A DNA stretch of 64,000 nt from Kribbella sp. VKM Ac-2568 (GTDB taxonomy: Bacteria; Actinomycetota; Actinomycetes; Propionibacteriales; Kribbellaceae): the NCBI RefSeq assembly GCF_004345365.1, contig NZ_SLVF01000007.1:434001-498000 (forward strand), in the 5' to 3' direction. Below the pieces are notes generated by a model that was given only the letters and a program-made list of their open reading frames with translations, made no database searches and was not told the origin of the DNA. Shown here in pieces: positions 21,001 to 29,219 of the stretch. Made by a program: the position numbers and the translations under genes. How positions within the stretch are numbered: position 1 is the first letter of the stretch; each line of letters starts with the position of its first letter.

Positions 21001-21213
21001 TTACAGATCACCTTCAACACCTCTGGACAACCGCAGCGCGAGGGCTGGACAGGCCAGTACCGCGCGGCGTGCGTTCGTCACTTCACCGCGGGTGATCTCG
21101 CGTCCCCGGAGCACCGGGAAGCCCCACTCGTCGAGCACCACGTCGTCCGGGAGCAGCGTCGCGCAGAGGCCGTGTCCGTCGCACCGGGTCCAGTCGATCT
21201 CCAGCTTATTCAC
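21001..21213 (-). CDS. Small ferredoxin, three-cysteine type
   Basis: A 70-residue ferredoxin with Cys11 and Cys17 (CDGHGLC) and Cys55 followed by Pro, the pattern of actinobacterial 3Fe-4S ferredoxins. Two GTG codons in tandem could start it. I chose the second (21213) because GGAGG lies 6 bases upstream and it gives a GTGA overlap with the NuoF-like gene's stop. As the last gene of the redox operon it probably passes electrons to or from the NuoF-like protein. Confidence 0.85.
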   Translation of the reverse strand: MNKLEIDWTRCDGHGLCATLLPDDVVLDEWGFPVLRGREITRGEVTNARRAVLACPALALRLSRGVEGDL

Positions 21214-22439
21214 CACGCACCTCCAGGCACCGGTAGGACTCCTCGTACTGCGCGACCGCAGCCGCCGGCGCCCAGGTGGCTCCGGACGTCCTCACCGAAC
21301 ACGTCGAGCGCAGACGCCAGGAAGCGGGCCGAACCGTCGGGGTGAGCGCAGGCTCCTCGCCCCGGGACGAGGCCCAGGTGGCGCTGCGCGTCGTGCCAGC
21401 CGGCGGGGTCGCCGTTCAGCAGCCGCCCGAAGTCGTCGACCAGTGCGGCCAGACCGAACACGCACGGCCCGCACTGCCCTGCCGACTGGCTCGCTAGCCA
21501 CTCGGCGACCCGGTGCACCTCGCCCAGTGGACAGGTGTCCGTGCCGAGCGCCAGGACGATCCCAGCACCCACCCGCACGTCCGGCCGGCTGAGCTGTACG
21601 CCGGTCGCCTGCGGCAGCCACCGACCGTGGTACCCGCCGATCAGGATCGCGCCGGTCTGCGGCGCTCCGGCGAACTGGAGAACCGTCTCCAGCGGGATGC
21701 CCGTCGGTGTCTCGATCACCCCGGGCCGGTCGACTGCCCCGGCGACCGTGAGCAGGTGTGTGCCGGGTTCGCTGCTCAGGCCGGTGCTGCTGAACTCCCT
21801 GGAGCCGAGCCTGGCCAGTACTGCGAGCTGGGCGAAGGTCTCCACGTTCGACAGGAACGTCGGGCGCCGGTGGTACCCCTTCCGCGTCGGCAGCACCCTC
21901 CGCCCGGGCGGTACCGCGAGCCCTCCTTCCAGAACACTCAGCACGGCTCGGGCCTCACCAGCCACGAAGCGGCCAGGCGTATCGGCCACCTGGACGTCCA
22001 CCGCGTCCTGGCGCTCCAGCAGCGCGGCCCGGATCGACGAAGCCGCTGCCGCGTCGTGGACCGCTACCAGGACCTGTGGGGCGCCCAGTGCCTGCGCCAA
22101 TCCAGTGGCTCCGTCCAGGACCAGGTGAGGGGCCAATGTGAGCAGCAGCCGGTCCTTGCGACTCAGTGGCTCGCTCTCGGAGCCGTTGACGACCACAGCC
22201 TCGATGCCCCTCGAAGGTAGGTCCGCCAGCTTGAGCGCGACCGGGAAGGCGGCTCCGCCCCGGCCTCGCAGCCCGACTGCCGTCGCCAACTCGGCGTAGG
22301 TCTCCCTCGACAGCTGCGGCATCGGCCCGTGGGTCCAGAGGTGCCGGTGCAGCTCCGCCCGTCCTTCCTTGAGCCCGGCGAGCAGCCGCGGCTGTCCGAT
22401 CGCCCGAAGCTGTAGTGGGTTCTCCTGCAGGATCGTCAT
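21210..22439 (-). CDS. NuoF-like flavoprotein / Fe-S oxidoreductase subunit
   Basis: A 409-residue relative of the complex I NADH-binding subunit. It has the nucleotide/flavin-site GLRGRGGAAFPVALKL (about 57-72) and VVNGSESEPLSRKDR (about 83-97), a SLBB-like middle domain (TVAGAVDRPGVIE, about 248) and a C-terminal Fe-S helix bundle. There the NuoF CxxCxxC start reads AGQCGPC: the first ligand is Ala, leaving two Cys plus one in GRGACAHPDG. It probably takes electrons from NAD(P)H or ferredoxin and hands them to the membrane partner. ATGA overlap joins it to the ferric-reductase-like gene. Confidence 0.85.
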   Translation of the reverse strand: MTILQENPLQLRAIGQPRLLAGLKEGRAELHRHLWTHGPMPQLSRETYAELATAVGLRGRGGAAFPVALKLADLPSRGIEAVVVNGSESEPLSRKDRLLLTLAPHLVLDGATGLAQALGAPQVLVAVHDAAAASSIRAALLERQDAVDVQVADTPGRFVAGEARAVLSVLEGGLAVPPGRRVLPTRKGYHRRPTFLSNVETFAQLAVLARLGSREFSSTGLSSEPGTHLLTVAGAVDRPGVIETPTGIPLETVLQFAGAPQTGAILIGGYHGRWLPQATGVQLSRPDVRVGAGIVLALGTDTCPLGEVHRVAEWLASQSAGQCGPCVFGLAALVDDFGRLLNGDPAGWHDAQRHLGLVPGRGACAHPDGSARFLASALDVFGEDVRSHLGAGGCGRAVRGVLPVPGGAW

Positions 22440-23008
22440 TGGAATCTCCCCGCGCGCGCCAGACTGAGCGGCGTACTGCGTTGGTCCTCGCGGCGGCGGA
22501 GGCGCACGGCCACGGAGGTACCGACTGCGGCCAGGCAGCCGATGGTGATGGCGAGCATCCAGGGCGTACCGCGATCGGTACCGGCCAGCAGGCTGTGGCC
22601 GATCGACAACAGCCAGCCGAGGGAGGCTGCGAGGTGAATCGACCGCCAGCGCTTCGTGAAGGCCTCAGAACGGGCCAGCCGTCCTCTGGCAGCGCCGACC
22701 AGTGCGGCGAACACCAGGCTGTAGGCAGCGAGCGCTCCGACGGTCACGGCGAACGGGCGGTAGCCGGAGCCGAACGGCCAGACCACTGCCGAGGCGCTGA
22801 TGTCCACATAGCTGTCGGAGATCACCGCGATCACGTGTGCGACCAGGAGCAGCAGGCCGGTGACTGCGGCCGAGCGGTGCACGTACTGCAGCCAGAACCG
22901 CCGCTCCGGCTTACGACTGCCCGCGCCGAGGGCTCCGAGCGACGCCGCGATCGTGAAGAAGACCAGAGCCATCACTCCGGCCGCCCGGGCCAGGTACCAC
23001 AGCGTCAT
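22436..23008 (-). CDS. Ferric-reductase-like transmembrane cytochrome b protein
   Basis: A 190-residue membrane protein with about six hydrophobic segments. Four histidines lie inside or at the edge of the helices (YVHRSAA near 43, VAHVIAV near 58, RSIHLAAS near 125, SIGHSLL near 138), the spacing expected for two haem b groups in the Ferric_reduct family. It would carry electrons across the membrane. It is coupled to both neighbours (TGATG upstream, ATGA downstream). Confidence 0.8.
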   Translation of the reverse strand: MTLWYLARAAGVMALVFFTIAASLGALGAGSRKPERRFWLQYVHRSAAVTGLLLLVAHVIAVISDSYVDISASAVVWPFGSGYRPFAVTVGALAAYSLVFAALVGAARGRLARSEAFTKRWRSIHLAASLGWLLSIGHSLLAGTDRGTPWMLAITIGCLAAVGTSVAVRLRRREDQRSTPLSLARAGRFQ

Positions 23009-23916
23009 CAGGCGGCCCTACTAGCTGCGGGCCAGCCGGCCAGCTCGATGACTTCGCCGTCCTCGTCCACCAGCCGTGCCGGATGCCCCGCCAGCGTCAA
23101 CCGCCCGAGGGCCGTGTCTCCCGTGGCCACGAGCGCAGTACTGAAGGTGTTCGCCCGTACTGCGGACGGCGCCCAGACCGAGGCGGTTCGCCAAGGGCCG
23201 TCCGCGGGTCGTCCCGTGCGGGGGTCGATGACGTGGTGCGCGAAGCCGCCCGGGGTGGACCAGCGCCGCGCAGTACGGGTGGAGGTGGTGAGGCCGCCGT
23301 GGGCCAGGGTCACCGCGACGCCGGGGTCACCTTCGCGTTCGGCGACTTCGATCACCCAGGGCTCGGCCGGAGTACCGGCTGCGCGTAGGTCTCCGCCGAT
23401 CTCTACGAGTACTGCGCACCCGTGGCGCTTGCTGAGTACGAGTGCTGCGCGGTCTGCGGTCCATGCTTTGGCGGTCGCGCCGAGGTCTAGTGTCGTGCCC
23501 TTCGGGATACCGATCAGGGCGAGTCGGCGGTTCAGCTGGACCTGCTCCCAGCCGGGGACAGGACCGCTGGAACCGGTCGCCTGCGGGAGGCGACGGCGTA
23601 CGGCCTCGATGTCGTCGTCGTAGCCGGCGGCCACCACGGCGCCGCCCACGGTCGGATCCACAGCGCCACCGCTCATGGAGGCGGCTACCAGGCTCACGTC
23701 GACGAGGTCGACCAGGAGCCGCGAAACCGGGACCATCGAGCCGGCCCGGGCATTGATCGCGGACAGCTCGGAGTCGGGGCGGAATCGGCTTGCCGCCTTG
23801 TCCACACGATCCATCAACGCCTTGAGCGCTCCGCAGGCCGCACTTAGGACAGCGGGGTCATCGACCGTCAGGCGAACTGTGCAGCTCCACGCCTTCCAGC
23901 TTCGCGAGGCGGTCAT
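23008..23916 (-). CDS. FAD:protein FMN transferase (ApbE family)
   Basis: A 302-residue ApbE-type flavin transferase that covalently attaches FMN to Ser/Thr of an extracytoplasmic target. Family marks are VDPTVGGAVVAAGYD (about 85), LDLGATAKAWTADRAA (about 144-159), VEIGGDLRAAG (about 170) and HHVIDPRTGRPAD (about 228-240). No lipobox or clear signal peptide is visible at the start, unlike many ApbE proteins. No gene in this operon encodes an obvious FMN-binding acceptor domain. Confidence 0.9.
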   Translation of the reverse strand: MTASRSWKAWSCTVRLTVDDPAVLSAACGALKALMDRVDKAASRFRPDSELSAINARAGSMVPVSRLLVDLVDVSLVAASMSGGAVDPTVGGAVVAAGYDDDIEAVRRRLPQATGSSGPVPGWEQVQLNRRLALIGIPKGTTLDLGATAKAWTADRAALVLSKRHGCAVLVEIGGDLRAAGTPAEPWVIEVAEREGDPGVAVTLAHGGLTTSTRTARRWSTPGGFAHHVIDPRTGRPADGPWRTASVWAPSAVRANTFSTALVATGDTALGRLTLAGHPARLVDEDGEVIELAGWPAASRAA

Positions 23917-24230
23917 GAGCCGTGGCTCCCGCCCTGGGTCGGGGAATCCTGCTGGGCCGAGCCCAGACCGCCGCTCCCGCTGTCGCTGCTGCCGTTGTCG
24001 CTGGAGCTACTGCCTGAGTCGCTGGGGCCGGAGCTGCTCGAAGTGCCGTCGTCGGTGCCGGTGGTGGCCTGGGTGCCACCGGAGTTGTCGGGCTGGCGCG
24101 CGGCCAGGACGGCAACGGCGAGGCCGGTGCCGGTGACGCCGAGCACGGCGGTCGCGACGGCTGCCGCCGCGGACCGGCGGAGCCAGCGGGTGCGGTCGGG
24201 GTGCGGATCGAACGCTTCAGTGGTGACCAT
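23913..24230 (-). CDS. Small single-pass membrane protein with Ser/Gly/Asp-rich tail
   Basis: A 105-residue protein not recognised as a family. After ~20 charged residues comes one membrane segment (about 21-44), then a ~60-residue low-complexity tail of Ser, Gly, Asp and Thr, probably outside the cell. It is the first gene of the redox operon and overlaps the ApbE gene by ATGA. The tail lacks a clear flavinylation motif of the D-x-x-[ST]-G-A-[ST] type, so its role in the electron chain is unknown. Confidence 0.7.
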   Translation of the reverse strand: MVTTEAFDPHPDRTRWLRRSAAAAVATAVLGVTGTGLAVAVLAARQPDNSGGTQATTGTDDGTSSSSGPSDSGSSSSDNGSSDSGSGGLGSAQQDSPTQGGSHGS

Positions 24231-24251
24231 GCCGGCAGCGTCGCGGCGCGG

Positions 24252-24280
24252 GCCCTAGGCGCACGCCAAGAGACCATCAA
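24252..24280 (-). promoter_or_regulatory. Candidate promoter of the redox operon
   Basis: Minus-strand TTGATG (24280-24275) and TAGGGC (24257-24252) are separated by 17 bases, about 20 bases ahead of the first gene. A TGAGA direct repeat with a CTCTC-CT-GAGAG dyad lies just upstream (about 24298-24322) and could be an activator site. Confidence 0.35.
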
Positions 24281-24366
24281 GCCGAGGTCAAGTTCTGCTG
24301 AGACTCTCCTGAGAGACCACCTTCAGGAACTCGGCGTCCGACCCCGCCGATGTCAGGAAGAGCTGG

Positions 24367-24867
24367 TCAGCAGAAGCCGCGGACTTCTGGGGGGCAGGTG
24401 GTCTGCTCGTGCTCCTCGACGGCGGCGATCACGTCGTCGGCGGCCTTGCCCAGCTCTGACATCCGGTCCTTGCCGAGTACGTCGACGAAGAACTCCCGGA
24501 CCCGGCCGGCGTGCGCGGGAGCACAGGCCTCGATCGCGGCCCGTCCCTCGTCGGTCAGCACGATCTCCGGGTAGCGGGCGTCGCAGGCCTCCTTGCGGAT
24601 CAGCCCGCGTTTCTCCATCCGGGAGAGGTGGTGCGACATCCGGCTCTTCTCCCACTGGGTCGCCTCGCCGAGCTCGAAGGCCCGCATCCGGCCGGTCTCG
24701 GACTCGGACAGGTTGACCAGGATCTCGAAGTCGGACTCGGACAGGCCGAACTCGCGCTGCAGGTGCCGGGACAGGTGCGTCTCCAGCGTCCTGCGCATCA
24801 GCAGATAGCTCCGCCAGGCCTTCTGCTCGTCGTCGTCGAGCCACGGTTCGTTCGCCACGAGACCCAT
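24367..24867 (-). CDS. MarR-family transcriptional regulator
   Basis: A 166-residue MarR regulator (from ATG 24867; a GTG seven codons upstream lies inside the operator). The winged helix spans about 45-125, with the recognition region QWEKSRMSHHLSRMEKRGLI followed by a wing ending IVLTDEGRAAI. It is divergent from an NmrA-type gene, and two identical 14-base operators lie in the 90 bases between them, so it very probably controls both. It is clearly a paralogue of the MarR protein at 58964-59446. Confidence 0.9.
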   Translation of the reverse strand: MGLVANEPWLDDDEQKAWRSYLLMRRTLETHLSRHLQREFGLSESDFEILVNLSESETGRMRAFELGEATQWEKSRMSHHLSRMEKRGLIRKEACDARYPEIVLTDEGRAAIEACAPAHAGRVREFFVDVLGKDRMSELGKAADDVIAAVEEHEQTTCPPEVRGFC

Positions 24868-24880
24868 CCTAGCGCGGCCG

Positions 24881-24930
24881 GTTGACACATCAACCTAGCG
24901 CGCTACCATCGACGGAGTTGACACATCAAC
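24881..24930. promoter_or_regulatory. Twin MarR operators around the NmrA promoter
   Basis: GTTGACACATCAAC occurs exactly twice, at 24881-24894 and 24917-24930, 36 bases apart. Each is a dyad (GTTGA...TCAAC). The first covers the plus-strand -35 TTGACA (24882-24887), paired after 16 bases with -10 TACCAT (24904-24909); the second lies at the expected transcription start. Binding of MarR would block both directions. Confidence 0.8.
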
Positions 24931-24957
24931 CCGACAGATTTCGAGGGAGAAATTCCG

Positions 24958-25941
24958 ATGACCGAGCAGAAGTTGATCGCCGTAGTGGGCGCCACCGGTT
25001 CGCAGGGCGGCGGCCTGGTCCGGGCGATCCTGGCCGACCCCGACCGGCAGTTCGCAGTACGGGCGCTGACGCGGAACCCGCAGTCGGCCAAGGCGCAGGA
25101 GCTCGCGTCCGCGGGCGCCGAGGTGGTCCAGGCCGACCTCGACGACGAGGCCAGCGTGCGGAAGGCGTTCGACGGCGCGCACGGGGCGTTCGTGGTGACG
25201 AACTACTGGGTCGAGCGGACCCCGGAGGAAGAGGCCGCGCGGACCCGCGCCGAGATGGAGCTGGAGCAGGCGGAGATCGCCGCCCGCGCAGCCAAGGACG
25301 CCGACGTGCAGCACGTGATCTGGTCGACCCTGGAGGACACCCGCGAGCACTTCGGCGACGACGAGCGGGTGCCGAGCCTGGATGACGGCCGCTACAAGGT
25401 GCCGCACTTCGACGCCAAGGGCGAGGGCAACGAACTGTTCATGAAGTACGGCGTGCCGACCACGTTCCTGCAGACGACGTTCTACTTCGACTCGATGGCG
25501 ATCCCGGGCGTCGGCCCGGTCCGCGGCGAGGACGGCAAGCTCGTCATCAGCCTGCCGATGGCCGACCAGCCGCTGTCCGGCATCGCGTCCGAGGACATCG
25601 GCAAGACCGCGCTCGGCATCTTCAAGCGCGGCGAGGAGTTCGTCGGCCGGACGGTGAGCGTCGCCGGTGAGCACCTCACGGTCGACCAGTACGCCGCCAA
25701 GCTGACCGAGGCGCTCGGCGAGGAGGTCGTCTACCGGCCACTGACCTGGGACGAGTTCCGCGCCCTCGGGATCCCGAGCGGCGTCGAGATGGCGAACATG
25801 TTCCAGTTCTACGCCGAGGACTCCGACCGTTTCACCGGCGACCGCGACCTCGAACTGGCCCGCGAGCTGAACCCGGAGCTGAAGTCCTTCGACGACTGGC
25901 TGGCCGACCACAAAAACCAGCTCAAAGCGGCAATCAACTGA
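24958..25941 (+). CDS. NmrA-family NAD(P)-binding protein
   Basis: A 327-residue atypical short-chain dehydrogenase of the NmrA/HSCARG type. The dinucleotide motif is GATGSQGGGLVRAIL at about 11-25, and the family features RALTRNP near 39 and TFLQTTFYFDSM near 163-174 are present; no active-site YxxxK is evident. Such proteins sense redox state or reduce quinone-like compounds. GAGGGAG precedes the ATG. MarR operators lie directly upstream. The last 30 codons have a near-copy at 36386-36478. Confidence 0.88.
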   Translation: MTEQKLIAVVGATGSQGGGLVRAILADPDRQFAVRALTRNPQSAKAQELASAGAEVVQADLDDEASVRKAFDGAHGAFVVTNYWVERTPEEEAARTRAEMELEQAEIAARAAKDADVQHVIWSTLEDTREHFGDDERVPSLDDGRYKVPHFDAKGEGNELFMKYGVPTTFLQTTFYFDSMAIPGVGPVRGEDGKLVISLPMADQPLSGIASEDIGKTALGIFKRGEEFVGRTVSVAGEHLTVDQYAAKLTEALGEEVVYRPLTWDEFRALGIPSGVEMANMFQFYAEDSDRFTGDRDLELARELNPELKSFDDWLADHKNQLKAAIN

Positions 25942-25960
25942 CGTTCTTCAAGCCTGAAGC

Positions 25961-25989
25961 GGCGGCTCGGCCCGGCAACCCGAGCCGCC
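25961..25989 (+). terminator. GC-rich terminator-like hairpin after the NmrA gene
   Basis: A perfect 10-bp stem (GGCGGCTCGG at 25961-25970 with CCGAGCCGCC at 25980-25989) and 9-base loop, 20 bases after the stop. No U-run follows. The rest of 25942-26206 shows no gene. Confidence 0.55.
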
Positions 25990-26206
25990 ATCCAAAGGCA
26001 GCCGACCGCTTCGCATCACTAGCCGATGTTTGGCAACGTCCCACGGAGCAGGGACGGAGCAGGATCCTGCTGCATCGGTCGTCGACCGGCAAGCTGGAGG
26101 CAGCGTCCTTTACCGCATGGAATCGCGGTGCTGTCGATCATCGATCTGACGTCGGCATGGCGGATCTTCAAGCTGCGCTGAACCGGAACCCACGCGACAG
26201 TGGCCG

Positions 26207-26668
26207 TCAGCGGTCTGGGAGGTTGAGTCGCTTCAGGCGTTCGTACGCGCCGAGGATGTGTTTGTCGATTCCGTCCTGGGCAGCCTGTGGATCGCCCAAG
26301 GCCAACGCATCTCGTAGCTCCTTGTGCTCGCTGTAACCGACGTCGAGGAAGTCCGGAAAGCTCGCGTTGCGGGCCCGCAGGAAGACTGTCACCTGACCAC
26401 GGATGGACTCCCATACCCGCTGCACCCGGGCATGATCGCAGTAGGCGTAGATGATGTCGTGGAACTGGAGGTCCAGCCGTACGGCGTCCTCCGGATCGAT
26501 CTTGGTGTCGACGCTTTTCATCTGCTCCAGGACCGCATCCATCTCAGCGAATCCCTCACCCTGCATCCGCGTACACGCCCGGCCGGCGGCCAATTTCTCG
26601 ATGGCACCGCGGAGAGTGTGCACTTCGTCGACGTCGGTCTTTGTCAAGGTGCTGACAAACGCTCCGCG
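26207..26668 (-). pseudogene. 5'-truncated GntR-family regulator (FCD ligand domain only)
   Basis: Read on the minus strand, sequence starting at RGAFVSTLTKTD (the wing end of a GntR winged helix) continues into an FCD domain (EVHTLRGAIEKLAAGRA ... FHDIIYAYCDHARV ... EHKELRDALALGDP). About 70 residues of the DNA-binding domain that should precede it are absent: upstream of 26668 the frame runs into the antisense of an SDR gene. No proper start codon serves the fragment. It is one half of the deletion junction described in the findings. Confidence 0.8.
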
Positions 26669-27380
26669 CGGCATCGGACGGGCGACGGCGATGCTCCTCG
26701 CCGAGCGGGGGTGGAGCATCGGCATCCTCGACATCGACGAGCACGGCGGCCACGCGCTCGCCGCAGAGATCATCGAGAAGTACAACGTCAAGACCTCCGT
26801 CGCCGTGGCCGATGTGTCGAAGGAAGATCAGGTTCGTACGGCGATCGACGAGCTCGAGGCCGCGCTGCCGCCGCTGGCAGCGCTGGCCAACATCGCCGGG
26901 GTCAGCTCACCGATCCCCTACCTCGAGCTGACTGCTGACGAGTGGCACCGGGTGATCAACATCAACCTGAACGGCGTGCACTACGTCACCCGGCGGGTCG
27001 CCGAAAGCATGGTGCGGTACGGCTACGGCCGGATCGTCAGTGTCTCCTCGACCTCGGCTCAGCTGGGCGGCGGCACCTACAGCAAAACCCCTTATTCCGT
27101 TGCGAAAGCCGGCGTGATCGGACTGACTCGTGCTCTCGCACGAGAACTCGGTCCGCACGAGATCACGGTCAACGCGGTGGCCCCCGGTCCGATCGACACC
27201 GACATCATGGGCGGACCGCTGACTCCCGAACGCCGGGCGGCCCTGGTCGACGACCTCCTGGTCAATCGCGTCGGGCAGCCGCACGACGTCGCGTCCGCGA
27301 TCGCGTTCCTACTATCCGAACAATCCGGCTACATCTCCGGCCACACCCTCAACGTCGACGGCGGCCTCTACATGCATTGA
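26665..27380 (+). pseudogene. 5'-truncated short-chain dehydrogenase/reductase
   Basis: Homology to classical SDRs begins abruptly at RGIGRATAMLLAERGW, inside the TGxxxGIG cofactor motif. The first beta-strand, the start codon and the promoter are missing. The rest is intact: ANIAGVSSP (NAG-type motif), the active-site SVSSTSAQ and YSVAK, and a C-terminal GHTLNVDGGLYMH. The open frame extends 72 codons upstream, but only as the antisense of the FCD fragment, and would give an aberrant N-terminus. Probably non-functional unless that fusion is translated. Confidence 0.8.
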
Positions 27381-27450
27381 TCCCGGATCCCGAAGGTTCG
27401 CTGGATCTGGCGCCGCTGAATCTGACGATGACCTGCTCGCCCCGATCGGT

Positions 27451-27465
27451 GATGAGGCCCTCATC
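27451..27465. repeat. Short perfect palindrome
   Basis: GATGAGG-C-CCTCATC, flanked by CCCGAT and ATCGGG that can form a competing stem. It lies 70 bases after the SDR fragment in a stretch (27381-27603) with no gene, and could be its terminator or an operator remnant. Confidence 0.35.
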
Positions 27466-27603
27466 GGGGGAGCGAGGGTCTCGACCGGGACCAGAAACTG
27501 CGCCGCCAGGCCGACGCACTGACTGCACCCACCAGATCCAGCGCATCAGCGGACAAGGCCCACTGCGTGTTCGGGCCGACGATGCTCTTGATCTGGCCCT
27601 CCG

Positions 27604-27747
27604 CTACTTGACCGCAATGACGTCGATCGTCCGGATCTCCGCGTCGGCGGCCGCGAGCTCCCGCCCCTTCTCGAGGAACGCGCGCAGTTCCTCTTCCTTG
27701 CCCGGCTTGGCCTCCAACGTCGCAAGCAGTCCCCGGTCGATGCTCAT
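27604..27747 (-). CDS. Mini-ABM protein, apparently internally deleted
   Basis: A 47-residue frame with a good ribosome site (GAGAGGA, 9 bases before ATG 27747). Residues 5-30 (GLLATLEAKPGKEEELRAFL) match the first strand and helix of antibiotic-biosynthesis-monooxygenase (ABM) proteins, and the end (IRTIDVIAVK) matches their last strand, usually about 95 residues from the start. About 50 central residues are therefore missing in frame. It may be a relic, or a minimal expressed peptide. No binding site for a substrate remains. Confidence 0.5.
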   Translation of the reverse strand: MSIDRGLLATLEAKPGKEEELRAFLEKGRELAAADAEIRTIDVIAVK

Positions 27748-28077
27748 CTCGGTGGTCCTCTCGTGATTTCCCTCCTTGGACCGTACGGGTCGCCGGTGGG
27801 GCCCAGATTGCCAGCGGCTGATCAGATCGACCAGGACCTCCTCGGTCGCCGCCGATGATCGTCCAGCCGCTCCACCCGCTCCTGCTAGCCAGAAGGCCGG
27901 ATTCCGGCTGGCAGGGGGCGGGCTCGGGGGCTCGTCGGGATGCCGCGAGACCGCTGGAGCGGCACTGTCGCAGTTAGGGCCGAGTCCTCCGCGTGTCGCC
28001 CGACACGGTGGCACGTAGAGGCCACGCGGCCGGCTACCAGGCAGGTCGGTGCAATCAATGGAAAGGAACGGACAATC
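27748..28077. other. Intergenic stretch between divergent genes
   Basis: Nothing coding could be supported here. It holds the leaders of the minus-strand mini-ABM gene (27747) and the plus-strand lipoprotein gene (28078). No convincing promoter hexamers or repeats were found. Confidence 0.5.
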
Positions 28078-28629
28078 GTGAGAGTCCGGTTTGTCAGAAG
28101 CTCAACGCGCTGCTCGCTCGCCGCGCTCGCTTTGGTGGCAGCAGCGGCGACGCTCGCGGCCGCGTGCGACAACAATTCGGGCTCGTCGAGCTCGTCGGGT
28201 TCGGGTGCGTACGGCTCCGGCGGCTCGTCTTCAGCATCCCCGGCGGCCGGGACGTCGGGGGCGGCGTCGGTGGCGGTGACCAAGAGCAACCTCGGGTCGA
28301 TCCTGGTCGACGGCAGCGGGCGGACGCTCTACCTGTTCGAGAAGGACAAGGGCAGCACGTCGTCGTGCTACGGCACCTGCGCCACGGCCTGGCCTCCGTA
28401 CACCACGACTGGGTCGCCGCAGGCCGGCGGCGGCGTACAGGGCCCGCTGCTCGGGACCACGAAACGGACCGACGGCACAACCGAGGTCACTTACCACGGC
28501 CACCCGTTGTACTACTTCGCCGGCGACAGCAAGCCCGGCGATACCAACGGCCAGAAGGTGAACGAGTTCGGCGCCGAGTGGTTCGTGCTGTCCCCGGCCG
28601 GCACCGAGGTCAACAGTGACGGCTCCTGA
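28078..28629 (+). CDS. COG4315-type secreted lipoprotein
   Basis: A 183-residue lipoprotein. A hydrophobic signal ends in LAAAC at about residue 30, followed by a Ser/Gly-rich linker of ~35 residues. The body holds two copies of the repeat of this family: GSILVDGSGRTLYLFEKDKG with SSCYGTCATAWPP, and a second with HGHPLYYFAGDSKPGDTNGQ near 140-159. Function of the family is unknown; it is often found with redox or electron-transfer genes. GTG 28078 is chosen because AAAGGA precedes it and the signal peptide then starts correctly. Confidence 0.85.
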   Translation: MRVRFVRSSTRCSLAALALVAAAATLAAACDNNSGSSSSSGSGAYGSGGSSSASPAAGTSGAASVAVTKSNLGSILVDGSGRTLYLFEKDKGSTSSCYGTCATAWPPYTTTGSPQAGGGVQGPLLGTTKRTDGTTEVTYHGHPLYYFAGDSKPGDTNGQKVNEFGAEWFVLSPAGTEVNSDGS

Positions 28630-28689
28630 CCGGGAGAACCGCGCCGCGACAGTTGGGCACCACAACAGACTCCAAAGGACGGTAAACAC

Positions 28690-29157
28690 ATGCCAGCCAC
28701 ACCACTGAACAAGATCCTCTACACCGCCGAGGCGGTCACCGAAGGCGGCCGAGCCGGACACGGCCGCACCTCGGACGGGCAGTTGGATCTCAAACTGTCC
28801 GTACCCGAGGACATGGGCGGCCAGGGCGGCCCCGGAACCAACCCCGAACAGCTGTTCGCACTCGCCTACGCAGCCTGCTTCCAGTCGGCGCTGCTGGCGG
28901 TGGCCCAGGGCCGCCACCTTGACGCCGAGGACGCCCAGGTCACCGCCCGGGTCAGCATCGGCCCGACCGGACACGGCGGCTTCGGACTGCAGGTCACCCT
29001 GGACCTGCATGCCCCACAACTGCCACCGGCCGAGGCCGCGGACCTCATGGCACGAGCCGACCTGCGCTGCCCGTACTCCAACGCCACCCGCGACAACGTC
29101 GTAGTCACCCTCAGCGTCGACGGCCGACCCGTCGAGCAGACCGCGCCCGCAGTCTGA
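28690..29157 (+). CDS. ohr: Organic hydroperoxide resistance protein (Ohr/OsmC family)
   Basis: A 155-residue thiol peroxidase that reduces organic peroxides. The two catalytic cysteines are present in their signature contexts: NPEQLFALAYAACF (Cys63) and RCPYSNATR (Cys127). AAAGGA stands ahead of the ATG. It follows the lipoprotein gene by 60 bases on the same strand and may be co-transcribed. No OhrR-type regulator is adjacent. Confidence 0.95.
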   Translation: MPATPLNKILYTAEAVTEGGRAGHGRTSDGQLDLKLSVPEDMGGQGGPGTNPEQLFALAYAACFQSALLAVAQGRHLDAEDAQVTARVSIGPTGHGGFGLQVTLDLHAPQLPPAEAADLMARADLRCPYSNATRDNVVVTLSVDGRPVEQTAPAV

Positions 29158-29219
29158 CCGCGGCGTCGACGCCGGCCAAGTGGAGCGCACCGGCCCGCGG
29201 CGGTTGACGGAGCTGGCCG

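Noticed and set aside
26451..26664. 72-codon N-terminal extension of the SDR frame
   Set aside because: It is the antisense of the FCD-domain fragment, and its sequence does not resemble an SDR N-terminus.
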